This document shows, in pieces, positions 11,795 through 25,400 of a DNA stretch of 64,000 nt. The stretch covers positions 1,302,001 to 1,366,000 of the forward strand of contig NC_068572.1 of assembly GCF_025698545.1 (NCBI RefSeq). Reading direction: 5' to 3'. The position numbers were made by a program, and so were the translations under genes. The notes under the pieces were generated by a model. That model was not told where the DNA came from, did not search any database, and saw nothing but the letters and a program-made list of their open reading frames with translations. This DNA is from Gossypium raimondii. Its lineage: Eukaryota; Streptophyta; Magnoliopsida; Malvales; Malvaceae. Numbering within the stretch: the stretch's first letter is position 1; every line of letters starts with the position of its first letter.

Positions 11795-13246
11795 ATTATA
11801 TTTTCGATGTTTTTGTAATTAGATTGGGGTAACATTGATTAGATATCAATGCAAATGGTTGGTCCAATAATTAAATAAATTATTAAAGTTTTATAAAAAA
11901 TAAATATAATTTTTTTTAAAAATTGGTTCATTAAATTTTTAGCTCAATTTGATCCGTTCATATTAGTTTAGGGAACAATCAATTTAACTTCTTTCTCCAA
12001 ATTAGTATATCTGTCACTGGGGTGGAGTCAAGGGGTTGGCAAGCCAGACCCAGCCTAAAATGGAAATTTAACTATTAAATCCTTTATAATTTATAAAAAC
12101 TTTAAATTAGTATAAGGTAAAATTATAAAATTTTGATTTAGTACTATAAAAATTATAAAGATGTAGGCTATTTAAATGGTTAAATTGCTTTTTTTTTTTT
12201 ACTTATGTAAAAATAAACAACTTAATTCTGGCCCCAAAAAAAATCTAGCTTCACCCCTATTGGTTTGTTGGATTGGTTCGGTTCGATTTCAACAACCTTC
12301 CATGATTGAAGATTTTCATAATACAATTTTTACTATTATGTTTTTAACCTTTAAAACAAATGATAACATTTCTTGATAAAAATATATCTCTAGTCCTTCT
12401 CAATTTCGAATGTGAGCAACTAAGGACGATTAATCACAACACTAATATTTTCCATCAATTATACATGATTTTGATTGGTATAGTAACAAAATTAGCCTCA
12501 AAATTTACACATTTTGTCAATTTGGTATTAAGTTAACAATTTAATCCCACAACATTTGTGTAAATTGAGGCTGAATTTGTTGAACTTTTTAGAATTAAGG
12601 CCAAAATGAAAAAAATATGTAAAAATCAAAGGCTACATTTGTTATTATACCAATCAAAATTATCTACGACTGACGAAAGTCATTATTGTTGTAATTAATT
12701 GCCCTTAGTTGCTCAGTTTTTAAATTAGTATGGATTAAACTACTCCAATTTTTTGAGAGGGACCAATTTGCTCTATTTCGAATTTATAGAAGATTGAAGA
12801 GGTCTTTTTGCCATATTTATTCAAACGTATTACATTCTCCTAGTTGTAACAATAACGATGCCAATCAAACTAATACTCAATTCATAGTGAAAATTGGAAA
12901 TTGAAGACTTCATATACTTGTTGTAACGACAACGATGCCAATTAAACTAAGACTAAATTCATCGTGAAAATTGAAATTTTCGTATAATGGTTTAGTTAAC
13001 TACTAAGTCAAACCGTAGTGTTGGGTTCCAAATAGCATTTTAGACTTTTTATATGCTGATCTTTTCATTTATAAATAGAATAAGCTCTTAATATTTTTTT
13101 TTTCAAACTTTTAAGAGTTTATTCCATTAAAAAATCATCATAAGAGAGCTTTTAGTCAAACTATTCAAAATGCAAGAAAGAAAAAAATAAAAGAAACAAA
13201 GAAGTAAGAAAAAATAGTCAAAATAACTAAATTCGGCACCAATTAA

Positions 13247-13785
13247 AGGTGTTTATGGGCCGAGCAGGGCTTGACCAAAATATTAGGCCTGTTTGCTAGG
13301 TTCGGTCTAAGAAAATGGGCCTACAACTTTGCCCAAGCTCAACCCGGATAAAAATATTAAAACTCGAGCCTGATCTGGTTGTATTTAATTTTTATTAAAA
13401 ATATATCATACATAAAAAATGCTAAAAACATCAAAATAAATGTTTTCCAACAAATTTTAAAAAAATATAAATACTTAAATAACACTAAAATATGTACAAC
13501 TTAACAAACAAATACCTCTAAAATAGTAACAAAATTAACAATAAAATAAGAGTTATATAATATCCAAACAATGATAACAAAATAGTAGCAACATGATAGT
13601 TAAATGGTAGCAAAACAGTGAGAAAACAACAAAACAGTAAAAATCAACAAGAAAACAACATTTCTTTTTTGAAAATTTGGGTCGGGCTTGTTTTCTAAAT
13701 GGGCATTATTTTTTACCCAAGCCCATTTTCAGGCCTATATTTTTACACAAACCCTCTAACTACGCCCGCCCCATGGACAGGTCTA
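13247..13785. repeat. Dispersed repeat with GTTTATGGGCC end
   Basis: The left end carries GTGTTTATGGGCCGAG and the right end CCCGCCCCATGGACAGGTC, giving a weak inverted repeat around an AT-rich interior. Fragments with the same vocabulary (GGGCTTG, CCCGACCC, AACAGATCTAC) occur near 54120-54350 and 60945-61130. It resembles a non-autonomous element, but no target duplication was found. Confidence 0.4.
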
Positions 13786-13816
13786 GCACAAATGGGAGTC
13801 GATGAATAATCCATAA

Positions 13817-14882
13817 CTTAGGGTCCGTTTGTTTACATGTAAAAGGTTTTACGGAAAATGTTTTCTGCATTTTTCTATATTTGTTTCACATAAAACAACT
13901 TGGTCAACGGAAAATGACTTATAGGTCAACGAAAAATAAGCCTTTTTCCTTGTAAAATGACTTACCCTTTTGAAAAGCGTAAGTCATTTTCCGGAAAAGA
14001 GCTCATCAATAGATAATTTTACTTTTATATAAAATTAACTTAAATTAAGTTTAATATTATTATATTAATAATAAATTTTATTTTTTCTTTTTAAAATATT
14101 TAAAATATTAATATAAAATATTATATTTTTAATATTATTAAACATACATATTTAATTATTTATATTTAGTCATATAATAAATTATTAATATAATTAATAT
14201 AAATTATTATTTTAATAAATTATTTAATATTTAAATTTTATTTTAATACTAAATTTTAAAAATAATTTTAAATAATATTATTCACATATTATTGAAAATA
14301 TCAATATTAATATTTTAATACTAAAGATTTATTACAATTATAAATATATTAATAATAAATGTTTTGTAGTGTAAATGTTAAAATATGTCATAAGTCTATA
14401 TACTCTTCACAAATTTGTAATTTAGTTTATGTATTTTTATTTTCAAGAATTTAGTCCATTTACTTTCTTGATTTGAAAATCAAGTCCAATCTTGACATTG
14501 TTGATTTTTTTGTCAACTTTGTTAATGTCACATTTTAAATAAAAATACCCAGTTGGTAGTCATGTAACTAAAAATAATCGTTGCAATGAACCTAAATTTA
14601 ACAAAATATTTTTAATATATGTAAAAATAATGTAAAATATAAAATTGTAGATATAAAATAAACTCAATTAAACAATGAAAAAATAAAAAAAATCTCAAAT
14701 GTATGTTTGTTTAATTGAAAACGACTTTTATGAAATATTTTTAAAGAACCTGCCAAACAAATGAAAATATTTTACACAGATTCATCCAAACACCAAAAGA
14801 TATTAGTTTTTCCAAAAAAGTAAATTATTTTCCAGAAATTATTTTCCGGAAGTCATTTTCAGTGAAACAAATAGAGCCTTAG
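13817..14882. mobile_element. Non-autonomous TIR element of about 1.07 kb
   Basis: The left end reads CTTAGGGTCCGTTTGTTT. The reverse complement of the right end reads CTAAGGCTCTATTTGTTT. Further inside, TTTTCCGGAAAA-type motifs occur at both ends (13990 and 14840). The interior is AT-rich and has no transposase frame. The ends resemble hAT-like non-autonomous elements common in eudicots. The superfamily is an inference. Confidence 0.6.
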
Positions 14883-15360
14883 ATGCTTATAGGTGTTGAG
14901 GTCTTAAATCAAACTTGTCAATTGACATTTTATTTCCTCGTTGGTACTTTATTTTAAACTCAGTACACATAAGTGTCACTATACTCTCCAAAAAAACGAG
15001 GGTTAATATATGCAGGGGTACCTAAACTTTGAAACTCATACCTACTTGGTACATTTTTTTTTGTAACCTAACTAATACCTAATCTTAGAAATCATAAGCC
15101 AACTTGATATTCTTTTAGTTACCTGACTAACATTGTGGCGCTAACGATCAATAGCATGGTGACACGTGACAAAAAAGTTATAGTTTATTATAAAATTCAA
15201 ATATTTTATTTTTTACCACATGTCAAAATGTGAGGTTATCATGTATTATCGTGCAATTGATTGTCAATTCCACATTAGCGTATTTTAGTGGTGTTAGTCA
15301 ATTACCTAACAAAATGTATCACATGGGTTACAGTTTTTAAGTTTATGTACCAATTAAGTA

Positions 15361-15973
15361 AAATAGTCACTTTTGTTTGTCTTAAATTACATTTTAGCCA
15401 CTTATGTTTGAAATATTACATTTTAGTCACTTACGTTATCGTGTTGTAACATTTTAGTCACTAAGCATTAATTGCCGTTAACAGTGTAACAGTAAGCTGA
15501 CGTGACACGTTAAATCATCATTTCAAATGAAAATTTTAGGTTAAATTATACAATTGGTCTCTATATTTTTTTCGTTTTGAGCAATTTAATTTTTTTTACG
15601 GTAAAAGAGATGGAGAAGTGGGGAAAATAGAAGGAGAAACAGAAAAGAATGAAAAAAAAAGGAAAAAAAAGGAAAATTAAAAGAATATAAAAGACCTATT
15701 TGGCATTTAATAGAATATAACAGAGACAGCCCTACGTGGCAATTTAAATTAAATTTATTTAATTAAAAACCTTTTTTCATCGTAACAACTGGACATCTAA
15801 GTTGGTATTTAAAACTCATTTGGACTGCCATGTAGGACTACAGTTAGGAAGGTAACAAAGCTTAACAGTAAAGTGAACACTTTGTAACAAAACGATAACA
15901 TAAGCGACTAAAACGTAATATTTCAAACATAAGTGACTAAAATAAAATCTAAGTCAAACAGAAATGATTATTT
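15361..15973. mobile_element. Foldback element with ~110-base inverted arms
   Basis: The left arm (AGTCACTTTTGTTTGTCTTA, GCCACTTATGTTTGAAATAT, TAGTCACTTACGTTATCG) is matched by the reverse complement of the right arm (15870-15973: AATCATTTCTGTTTGACTTA, AGTCACTTATGTTTGAAATA, GTCGCTTATGTTATCG). The interior contains a purine-rich run (15600-15680). No coding frame is present. Confidence 0.7.
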
Positions 15974-16328
15974 TTATAGTTTAGCCAACAATTTAATACT
16001 CTAATGACTTAACTGAAAATAGGGATAATTAATTTAGTGATTAACCGTGTAGTTAATGCTTACTAATTCAACTCGACTGCACACTGTGTAAACGATACCT
16101 AACATTGAAGAGCTACGCCTACCAGCAACCAACTGCGTTTAAATCTTTGTTTTTTTATTGCTAAATATAATTGTTTGATCGATCTGCTTGTTTACTTTTA
16201 GCTTCAGCTTTGCCTTTTCCGTCATCGCTTTGAAAAATCACTTTGATCTCATCGAAACTTCCTCAACATTTCTTTTCCTTTTCTTTTCACTCCCCATTCC
16301 CCACATTGGCTCTCTCTGCATCTTAAAG

Positions 16329-17113
16329 GTATCTTTCACTTTCTCTTGATTTTCATGCTTTATGCCCCAATGGGTACTCCATACTCAAAAATTGGAAAAT
16401 TTCATGGTTTTTTTATATGGGTTTCATTTTTTCTATAATTTATTTTTGAGAAATATGTAAAATGTGGCTTCAAATTTGAAGTTTGGGGTAGAATGTATCT
16501 TTTTTTAGAGCTACAAAGTTACGCATTTTGGGTTTTTGGTAAGGTAAAAGGATGGAAAGTTTTGATGGGTTCATTTCATATTAATTTGGGTCTTTGAGGA
16601 ATTTCTTCATACATTTATCGAGCAACACTTTTTAACCACAGTTTGACCGCTTTAGTTCATCTCCTTGACTTCAATTTTGTGAATTAAATATATTCTTAAA
16701 GCAGAATGTGTGTTATTATGTATGTTTTGAGTAAGTCCCTGATTCATTTTGCCTGTATGTTTAAGGTTTCTTTTCATTTTTTCTGTAATTTATTTTTGGG
16801 AAATATGTAAAATGTGGCTTCATATTTGAAGTTTGGGGTGGAATGTATCTTTTTCATAGAGCTACAAAGTTAGGCATTTTGGGTTTTTGGTAAGGTAAAG
16901 AGATGGAAAGTTTTGATGGGTTCATTTCATATTAATTTGGGTCTTTGAGGAATTTCTTCATACATTTATCGTGCAACATTTTTTTACCACAGTTTGACTG
17001 CTTTAGTTCATTTTCTTGACTTCAAATTTGTGAATTAAATATGTTCTTAAAGCACAATGTGAGTTATTATGTATGTTTTGAGTAAGTCCCTGATTCATTT
17101 TTGCTTTCTGCAG
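16329..17113 (+). other. Leader (5'UTR) intron of MOD1 with an internal tandem duplication
   Basis: A donor AAAG|GTATCT at 16328/16329 and an acceptor TTCTGCAG ending at 17113 define a 785-base intron upstream of ATG 17151. Within it 16421-16752 is repeated at 16771-17104, offset 350-351 bases, with only scattered differences. The second copy runs into the functional branch/acceptor region; the first copy has GCCTGTATG where the acceptor CAG would be. Confidence 0.75.
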
Positions 17114-17150
17114 ATTCTTAGTTTCTGCTGTGAAATATCACTTCTTGAGA

Positions 17151-20100
17151 ATGGCAGCAACAGCAGCTTCTGGCCTTCAACTAGCTTCAGCAAGACCCTG
17201 CATTGCATCTTCTCACAGGGTATTTAAGGCTGGTGCTGCCAGTCTAGATGTCAATTCCAAAGCTGTGCCATGGAATAAGCTAGCTAGTGCTTGCCATTTA
17301 TCACAATCTTTGGAGCCTTTCCGGCGCAGTTTTGCATCGTCTTCGGTATATTTTAACAAAGTTGTGACAAGGGCAATGTCTGAATCTAGTGAAAATAAGC
17401 CGGTTTCTGGGTTGCCAATTGACTTGAAAGGTTTGACTTGCTATTTGTAGTACTTATGCCTATGTTCTCATATAGGTTGCTCATTAAACTTTGCTGTCCG
17501 ATTTCCTTATACGTCTCCTTCAGTAGAACAAATAATTTTCAGAAAATGATGTCTCTACTACATTTCTCTCCTTGACCTTTTTGTTATGGAGGGTTTACCT
17601 AACTGGAAGGCTGCTAATCCTGAGGGCTTTCATGAAGCTATTTTAATTCTTTAATAGTTTAAGCTTTTTTATTTTAACTGTAAGAGTGCTGCTTTCTTCA
17701 GGTAAGAGGGCATTTATTGCTGGTGTAGCTGATGACAATGGATATGGCTGGGCAATAGCGAAATCTCTTGCTGCTGCAGGTGCTGAAATTCTAGTTGGGA
17801 CATGGGTGCCTGTAAGTAAATTAGATCTTTGTACTTTGTAGACCTTGTAGGTATTAACATAAAAATTTGTCATGCTGATGACAAGTTGGCCCTTGTAGGC
17901 TTTGAACATATTTGAAACCAGCTTGCGACGTGGAAAGTTCGATGAATCTCGATTGTAAGAGCTGGTTATATGTTGCAATTCAATGGATACTTACTCGAAG
18001 TGATGCCTTTTTTTTCTGATAGAAGTTGATATTTCAGATTGCCCAATGGCTCTTTAATGGAGATTACCAAAGTATATCCCCTAGATGCAGTCTTTGACAA
18101 CCCTGATGATGTCCCTGAAGATGTAAGGGATAAGTTTATGACACTCCATGCAACACGCAGGTTAATAAGTCTCTATTATCTTTTTAACATCTTTTTATCT
18201 TGGTTATAACGTGCAGATAAAAACAAATAAGCGATATGCAGGATCTGCAAATTGGACTGTTAAGGTATGTATCGAAACACCTTCCATTATATAAAAAAAG
18301 AAAAACCAGCCAGAAGTTCATGACTAGGAACTTTTAGAGCCTAAATTTTTAGTTCTCAAGTAAATTTGATTTCGTATTTGAACTGCCTACAGCGGTTATA
18401 GAAAACTATAGGATTTTTGATCCCTTTCAAGATGTACATTCTGTTAGGGCTGAGCAAGAAAAACCAAAAGCTGACTGAATCGAGGTGTTTGGACGGTTTA
18501 TGGAATACAAGTTAAAAAACTGCAATTTCCCGAAACCGAACCAAATTCTATTTTTTATTTAATTTATAATTAATTTTAATGATTTATGATATAAAGATAA
18601 ATATTTTATATTTAAAATAATAAAATATTGGTTTTTTAGAAATATTTATGAAAAAACTTTTAACATTTTGTTAAATAATATTCAAAAGTCATAAAACAAA
18701 GTCATTTTATCAAAAATAAGTCTAAAAATCGAAAATAAAAAATTAATATGAAAAAACTGAGTAGCGAACTGAATCGAACCAAATTATGGACAGTTCAAAG
18801 AAATCTAAAAAACCTGACCTGACCGAATTGATATCACCCCTACTTTTTGTATGCTTAGCGGACGAGATTTATCAATATGTTATGTTAATTCTCATGTGTT
18901 GCAGGAAGTTGCTGAATCCGTTAAACAGGATTTTGGCAGCATTGACATTCTGGTGCATTCGCTAGCCAATGGGCCAGAGGTACGCATGGCTTTTGCTTCT
19001 AAATACTAATTGGTTTCTGCTTTATTCTTAACAAACAAATTCTTTTTAACAGGTCAGCAAACCTCTGCTGGAGACATCCCGGAACGGGTATCTTGCAGCT
19101 TTATCTGCTTCAAGTTACTCCTATGTTTCTTTACTCAAGCATTTTATCCCATTAATGAATCCAGGCATGTACTTTGTATTTTTTATTCGTCATTAGGTTC
19201 ATGGTGCGTCTTATGTTGGTCTCTTATCAAATAAAATGTGTTTTCTAAAATAAGCTATTTCTGATACAGGAGGCTCTTCTATTTCTCTTACATACATTGC
19301 TTCTGAGCGAATAATTCCGGGGTATGTTTGTTATATTTTGTTTTCATAATACTCCAAAAATAGAATCAATAGTTCTCATTAGGTGAAAGAAGTTTCAAAC
19401 AATGTGATAATGCAGATATGGTGGAGGTATGAGTTCTGCTAAAGCTGCTCTAGAAAGTGATACAAGAGTGAGCTCCAGTTCTTCATTTTTCAACTTATTT
19501 ATATGTTTAATTGATTGATTATTCAGTTTTCCGTAATTTGGCATATTCATGCCTTTCTCTATTCTCATTCAGGTACTTGCTTTCGAAGCAGGAAGAAAGC
19601 ACAAAATTAGGGTGAACACAATATCTGCCGGTATGAAATGACTCTTGCTCTTTATCTTTTATCAACATTTTCAATATCATTACCTGAAAATTTTTCTTTA
19701 TTTTTTATTTTTTGATCCATGACTTGTAATTTCAATGCTTTTCCTCGATATTGCCACGAGATAATTCGGTCCTTTAGATATATCAATGCAGTGAAATGTT
19801 TCAACGACTTCTGGTTATCCTTGTTGCACCCTGTCTCATCTCATATCGATGTTAGCTTTACCTCAGTAGAATTTTGTGTAAGCATAGTAGCATTATTTGC
19901 AACTACAAGCCCGATGCCTACTATTGAAGTCAATTAATGATTGCCCATTTCAAGGGGATAGTTGACAAAAATTATTTTCTTGATGGACTTTGTCTTACCG
20001 TGCTTGAAGAATTAACTAATGTAATAATTAGACTTCATAATTCGAATCATCGGTTGCCTTTCTTCGGAACTTTTAGACCTTGACCACGTTATTTGCCCGG

Positions 20101-20495
20101 CACTTAGCATGAGTAATACTAATGTCCCTAAGTTTCTTTCTTTTTCTGGTCTACAGGTCCATTAAGAAGTCGTGCTGCAAAAGCAATTGGATTTATTGAT
20201 ACAATTATTGAATATTCAATCGCCAACGCACCTCTTCAAAAAGAACTATCAGCAGGTTATTTTCTAGGAACCATTAAGATCTCCAGATGTTCCATATTTT
20301 CTTTTCATTTTTTACTGAATTAAAGAACTTAATGAAACAGATGAGGTGGGGAACGCTGCTGCCTTCTTGGCATCACCTTTGGCTTCGGCTATCACTGGTG
20401 CCGTCATATACGTCGATAACGGTCTCAACGCAATGGGTGTTGGAGTTGACAGTCCCATATTTAAAGACCTCAACATTCCTGGCGAAAAGCATTAG
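17151..20495 (+). CDS. MOD1: Plastid enoyl-[acyl-carrier-protein] reductase (NADH), MOD1/ENR
   Basis: The enzyme carries out the last reduction of each fatty-acid elongation cycle in plastids, as part of type II fatty-acid synthase. There are twelve coding exons: 17151-17430, 17702-17811, 17899-17954, 18038-18122, 18217-18264, 18905-18979, 19053-19164, 19270-19321, 19416-19467, 19573-19630, 20157-20255 and 20341-20495. They give 393 residues in phase. Residues 1 to about 80 are Ser/Ala-rich and basic, as in a transit peptide. The nucleotide-binding stretch is [20 protein letters not shown]. The catalytic set is Tyr264, Tyr274 and Lys282 within [20 protein letters not shown]. It ends [16 protein letters not shown]. 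The ATG at 17151 fits the family N terminus [10 protein letters not shown]. Exon 7 ends in CCAG|GCATGT, a GC donor. A MITE occupies intron 5. The gene is convergent with the EMSY-like gene. Confidence 0.95.
18445..18843. mobile_element. MITE in MOD1 intron 5
   Basis: The left end is TTAGGGCTGAGCAAG and the right end TGATATCACCCCTA, an imperfect inverted repeat around a roughly 400-base AT-rich, non-coding interior with GAACTGAATCGAACC-like motifs. The same end type (TAGGGGTGA) bounds the element at 44478-45021. It sits within the 18265-18904 intron without touching splice sites. Confidence 0.55.
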
Positions 20496-20499
20496 GGAT

Positions 20500-21620
20500 C
20501 TGATAGCAAACTCGATGCCGAATTTTTAACTCGAGATGTTTACCATCAGTACTGCTAGCAAACTCGACGCTGAATGTTCAATGTAAGACATTTGCTGTCG
20601 TACTGTGTCTAGGATGTTTCGGTCAGCGGCCCCATTTTTCCTTTAGAAGTTCATGCTCTGGCTTTTTGTTTTTTAGAATTTTTGAGTGTTTTTTGATACT
20701 GTCTAGCCTGAATTACTGTGCTGTTAAATCTTAGATTAAACTTTTTTGATAAACAATTTCAATTGATCACTGGGTTTTCAGTGATTTCCTAACTTTTTCT
20801 TGGTTTTAATCCTTTTACTAAACTCAAATTTGAGATTTTGTTGCACTTCAACTTAATTTAATCTTGCATTGTTAATTAATCCACTATTAATTATTACTGC
20901 TAATATAAATTTGGATAAACTACACTTTTAATCATTAAACCATTTGAAGTTTTTATTTTAATTACTTAATTAAATAATTATAATTTGATCATTAAATTCA
21001 AAATTTTTATTTAACTTATTGGCTGTTAAAATTGATGTTATACTGTTTCCTCCATATGCATTATTTGCACCAACTAAAAACTCCTCTTTTACAGTTTAAT
21101 TTTTTTATAAAACAGCTTTGGACATCATGAATTTATAAATTAAAATTTAAACAATTTTTTTCTATTCTTCGACATTAATCATTAAATCGACTTAAATTTA
21201 AAGTATACCCTCCTTGTTAATAAATATTGATCCATTACTTGAAGTAACTTAAATAATAACTTTCGATTAATTGAATAACCAAATTATAACTTTTATTTTG
21301 GTCAATAATTTAATCGCTAATGGTGTAGAAACTATAAAATTTTCTTGAATATGCATTTACCACCTTTTAACTAATCTCAACCACATGGGCCGCCAATTTT
21401 GGTATATATCGAATAGATCTGCAGTGATTCACTCAATTAAAATTATAGCTTCAGTCATTTTATTTTTACTTTAACCTTAATTTATTTAGATAATTTTAGC
21501 CATTTTACTTTTTTTAAATAAAAAATTAATTATTAAAATTTTAAAGACATTAACAAAACACAAAAAAGTCATATATACTTCATAAAATTTAAAAAGATTA
21601 AATTCAAATTTTGGTAAAAC
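20500..21620. other. MOD1 3' end and short spacer
   Basis: The MOD1 3'UTR probably runs through about 20770, but no clear polyadenylation site was pinned down. From about 20920 to 21320 there is a foldback-like repeat (ATTAAACCATTTGAAG and similar on both strands) related to the elements at 27560 and 29941. No gene is seen. Confidence 0.4.
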
Positions 21621-22427
21621 ATTCTGCTAAATCCAAAATACTCAACAGTCAATACCTTCCCACCCCAATATCCACAAGAGAATCACCCCAAAATATTTAA
21701 CTCTTTGAATTGAACCCTAAGCTCAGCAGCCATTTCCAAACTAAAAAGATGGCTTTCATTTCGTCTTTGAATGTACATTTGTAGAGGCTCTGTCTGTTAC
21801 ACAATCAGAGTTTAGCCAAGAGCATAAAAATTCCCAGACCAAATGTTGAGGACTCGAAAAATTCTTGAAACTAACATTAACCGAAACTCTTCTGCAATGG
21901 GAATTCGGGATAGATATACGAGCACAAAACAGCTTATGCTGATTTTTACACGCACACACATACGTATATATATGTAATTTCGAGAAAATTAGACCAATTG
22001 TCTCGGTGCTGTCGGGTCAAACCGAAAATAATGGATCCTACTTCACTTGGTTGCAAACCAGAATAAATAAGGAGAAAGTACAAAGCAAACAAAATGAATA
22101 ACTTAAAAAACATCTAAAACGGTCAGGCATATATGAGCTAAGCATCTAAAAGATTCATAATACAAGCATTTCCCTAGATTAGAGTTTTAAATTAAAGTTA
22201 CAATAAAACTAAATCCGATGAACCGGATAAACTAAAAAGATAGGTCATTTACCTTAGCTTGGTATAAGGTCAAAAGGATAAAACAAGATACAAGCACTCG
22301 AAGTGGACGACGCTGCTACTGCTGTTGTTGTTGCTACTGCTACTGGATATACAAAAGCTGCGGCTAAAATCACAAGTCGTTAACCCCTCCCAATTCTTGC
22401 TTTGCTGACTATCTCTCATCGGCCGAG

Positions 22428-25400
22428 TCATTTATTGCCATCGGACCCTTCAATCATCCTACCTTCACCCATCTCATCGTATTGCCGTTTTCTCCATGCT
22501 CTTTCTTGATCCATTGATTGACCTTGTGAGAATCGATGCTCTCCATCTGGTTTTAAGCCAAACAAATAAATAAAAATAACAAATGCCGTTATTTTTTCAC
22601 AAATATAGTTATAAAAATTCACTGTTTTGAGCTACATGGCTTTAAACACGTCAATCCGTTTTCTTGATGCTGTTGTTGAAGTTGCAGGAACAGAAGTAAA
22701 ATGTTCAACAATGAGAGACTTAAAAAGAAGCTACGGAATACATGCAGTACCCTCCCTTGTTTGAAATCCGTATCATTGTATTCTAATAATGAGAATCGCA
22801 ATGAGGAAAACAATAATTAATTGGAAAAATGTACACCTTCGGCACAGGTAAATTGAGCATCCAAAAGCTACAATCATATTATACAACAGATGATGATGCA
22901 TTCTTATTTTTACTATTATCGTATATCATGATTATACATAATTAGTTATTACCGCTTTCATCATCAGATGCCTCTTCAAGCCTCGCAATTGCATCAACTA
23001 GGGCTTGTTCATGTTCCTACAATGACAAATATCCATCACGATTGCTGCAATAGCTTAAGGTAGAACAAAATAAGACAACGGCTATACTTACTTTCAGCAC
23101 TTTCTTTGCTTTCTCAATCTCTATGGGATCAGGATGGCTAGCGCCAAACACTTTTTCCACCTATTGAAAATTTACACAATTAGTAAAAGAGGAGAAACCA
23201 CATGGGACGATCACAGTCTAATAGATGATCTTCCAATATCTATTATACCTCCTTAATTAGAGTATCTGTATGAAGTATCTCAATATCACCCAAAACCTTT
23301 TTTCCAACACCATTTTGCTTCGAAGGAAAATCCTTTTTGGCCTGACCCTTTAGACTCCCCCTACCTCTTCCTGCTCCGGCAACCCCGCCACCACGAGACA
23401 TGGACTTCTTAACCCCATGGCCTTGTCCTGGGCGACCACCTCTACGGGATATTCCAGGATCTTCACCTTCCCATTTAATGTCTTCAGGAGATATCTGCCA
23501 TCGTACACACATATAACAAATCAGTGGGTGACAGGAAAGTATAATCCAAAGGACCTTTTTTCTAATCTTGTACTCCATGATCAAAAAGGACTGGACAAAT
23601 AAAGTACCATTTTTATTTTTCTTACTGCTCTCTGAGCATCAAGTAGTAAAAAGTACGAACAGATGGTAAAAGAGAACCTAGGGAGTAACAAAAATGAGAA
23701 ATGTCACAATTATCAAAATTACCAATTCAGCATGCAATAATATAAGCCCAAAGTTTGATTTATAGGAGTTAGTGACATAAATACAACAGTTCAAACATGG
23801 ACCCTATCCTATAAATGCAATGCACAACTGTTTATTGGGAGCAAATTGTCAAGATATGCAGATGGTAGACAAAAATGGTTGGTAACGGAACTTCAATATA
23901 GTTATTTATAGGGAGATTGGAACAATAACTTGGTCATACAGTACAGTAATACATGATCCTAATTCATATTAGTAGATAATATATATTTGCAACAGTCACT
24001 TGGGAACCTCCTTAATTTACAATTCTAGGCAAACTGGCAGCATATTCATGAAAATCACATATGCTTGACCAAAGATGTAACTCTGAGATATAAAGCATAT
24101 CTCTCAAAAAATAAGGGTTCAAGAGGCAAGGATGGCAAACACATAAATTCAGCAATATCTGATAAATGGCGTAAAGGTTACTAAGAAACACATGCAACAA
24201 CCTTAAGAGTTGATTTGTTAGAAAAGGTATGTGACATGTTAAATAAAGGTAAATCAGATCATAAAAGCAACAATGTAATGTATGAAATAGCATTAAGATA
24301 CAACAATTCTACCTCTTTGAGATTGACCCATTCCCAGGTTTCATCTGCCGTATTAATATCATAAACCAAAGCATGCCGCCCCTATCAATATTGAGACATG
24401 GGATTATAAAGAGCTCCGTTAATTAACAGCTTATAGTATTATTGACAGTGAAATATACCTCAGCTGCGTTATAGTCTGTTATAACAGCCTCATAGAAATG
24501 GTTATCTTCGGGCCACCTGGTCCAAACTTTCCTTCCAATTAATGGATCGTATGGTGCTGCTTCAGCAGGTTCATTTGTTGCAAAGGCCCCTGAAGAAGTA
24601 CGATTAGGAGGCTGTGGCCTTCCGGGAAGACCTGTGGAAGGGTACTGTGTCGACTGCATTGAGGATGCAGCAAAAGATGCATAAGCAGTAAGTGGGAGAA
24701 ATAGAAATAGAATATGCTATCTCAATCATTAACGTTTCTTATGTCATTTGAAATAAATTAACTCACTGATTTTGACTTCTTGCTCTTTGCTCCTGGGGGA
24801 GGACCCCGTCTCAAGGCCGATGAAGATGGTTGCATAGATGGATGTAATGCAGGAGATGGTGCACCCATAGATAATGAAGCTACAGATTGTGATGTTTTTT
24901 GCTTCTTCCGTGATCCTGATACACTTGGACTAGGTAAAGGGTCATGAAGAGGCTGACTGGTACTAAGCATTCCAGGCTGGAGCCCACTCATGGTTCTCCA
25001 CTCCCTAACAGTAATAATTGATCATAGTTCCCGTTACAATTCAGGGATAACCAGAAATCATTAATAAAAGTTGCTCAGCAGAGCATGGCATTCATATAAT
25101 CAGACCTTATCCTACGGATGATGTCTTCAGCATTAACCCTCAATAGAAGCTCCCTATGTTCCTCATCTGATACTCTCAACTCCTTTCTGAGTTCAGTAAT
25201 TAAACTTTCCTTCTCCTGAGAGGGACAACATATTTGGTCAATAGCTTTAAAACAACTGATATAAGCTTCAATGGAAAAAAATATTGAATAGTTACGATAC
25301 CCAAGTTAAAGCATCTGACTGAGCTTTAAAGGCCCGTAAGACTGAACAGTATGCTTCCTGCTCAATGAGATGGATTTGAGTTTCCATGTCGCCATGCATT

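Larger units (their letters stand above)
11800..16190. other. Intergenic, repeat-rich spacer between RAV and MOD1
   Basis: No supported gene. Besides the elements listed separately it contains a copy of a dispersed ~250-base repeat (about 12003-12265, other copies near 42790, 43750, 49980 and 56570). It also holds a foldback-like stretch at 12385-12800 related to 28200-29170. The spacer is strongly AT-rich around 14040-14300. Confidence 0.6.

Noticed and set aside
19010-19234. Open frames across MOD1 exon 7 and introns
   Set aside because: Wrong frame relative to the phase-consistent exon chain.
24012-24293. 93-residue open frame between EML exons 6 and 7
   Set aside because: Lies entirely in an intron whose borders are fixed by phase; no family resemblance.
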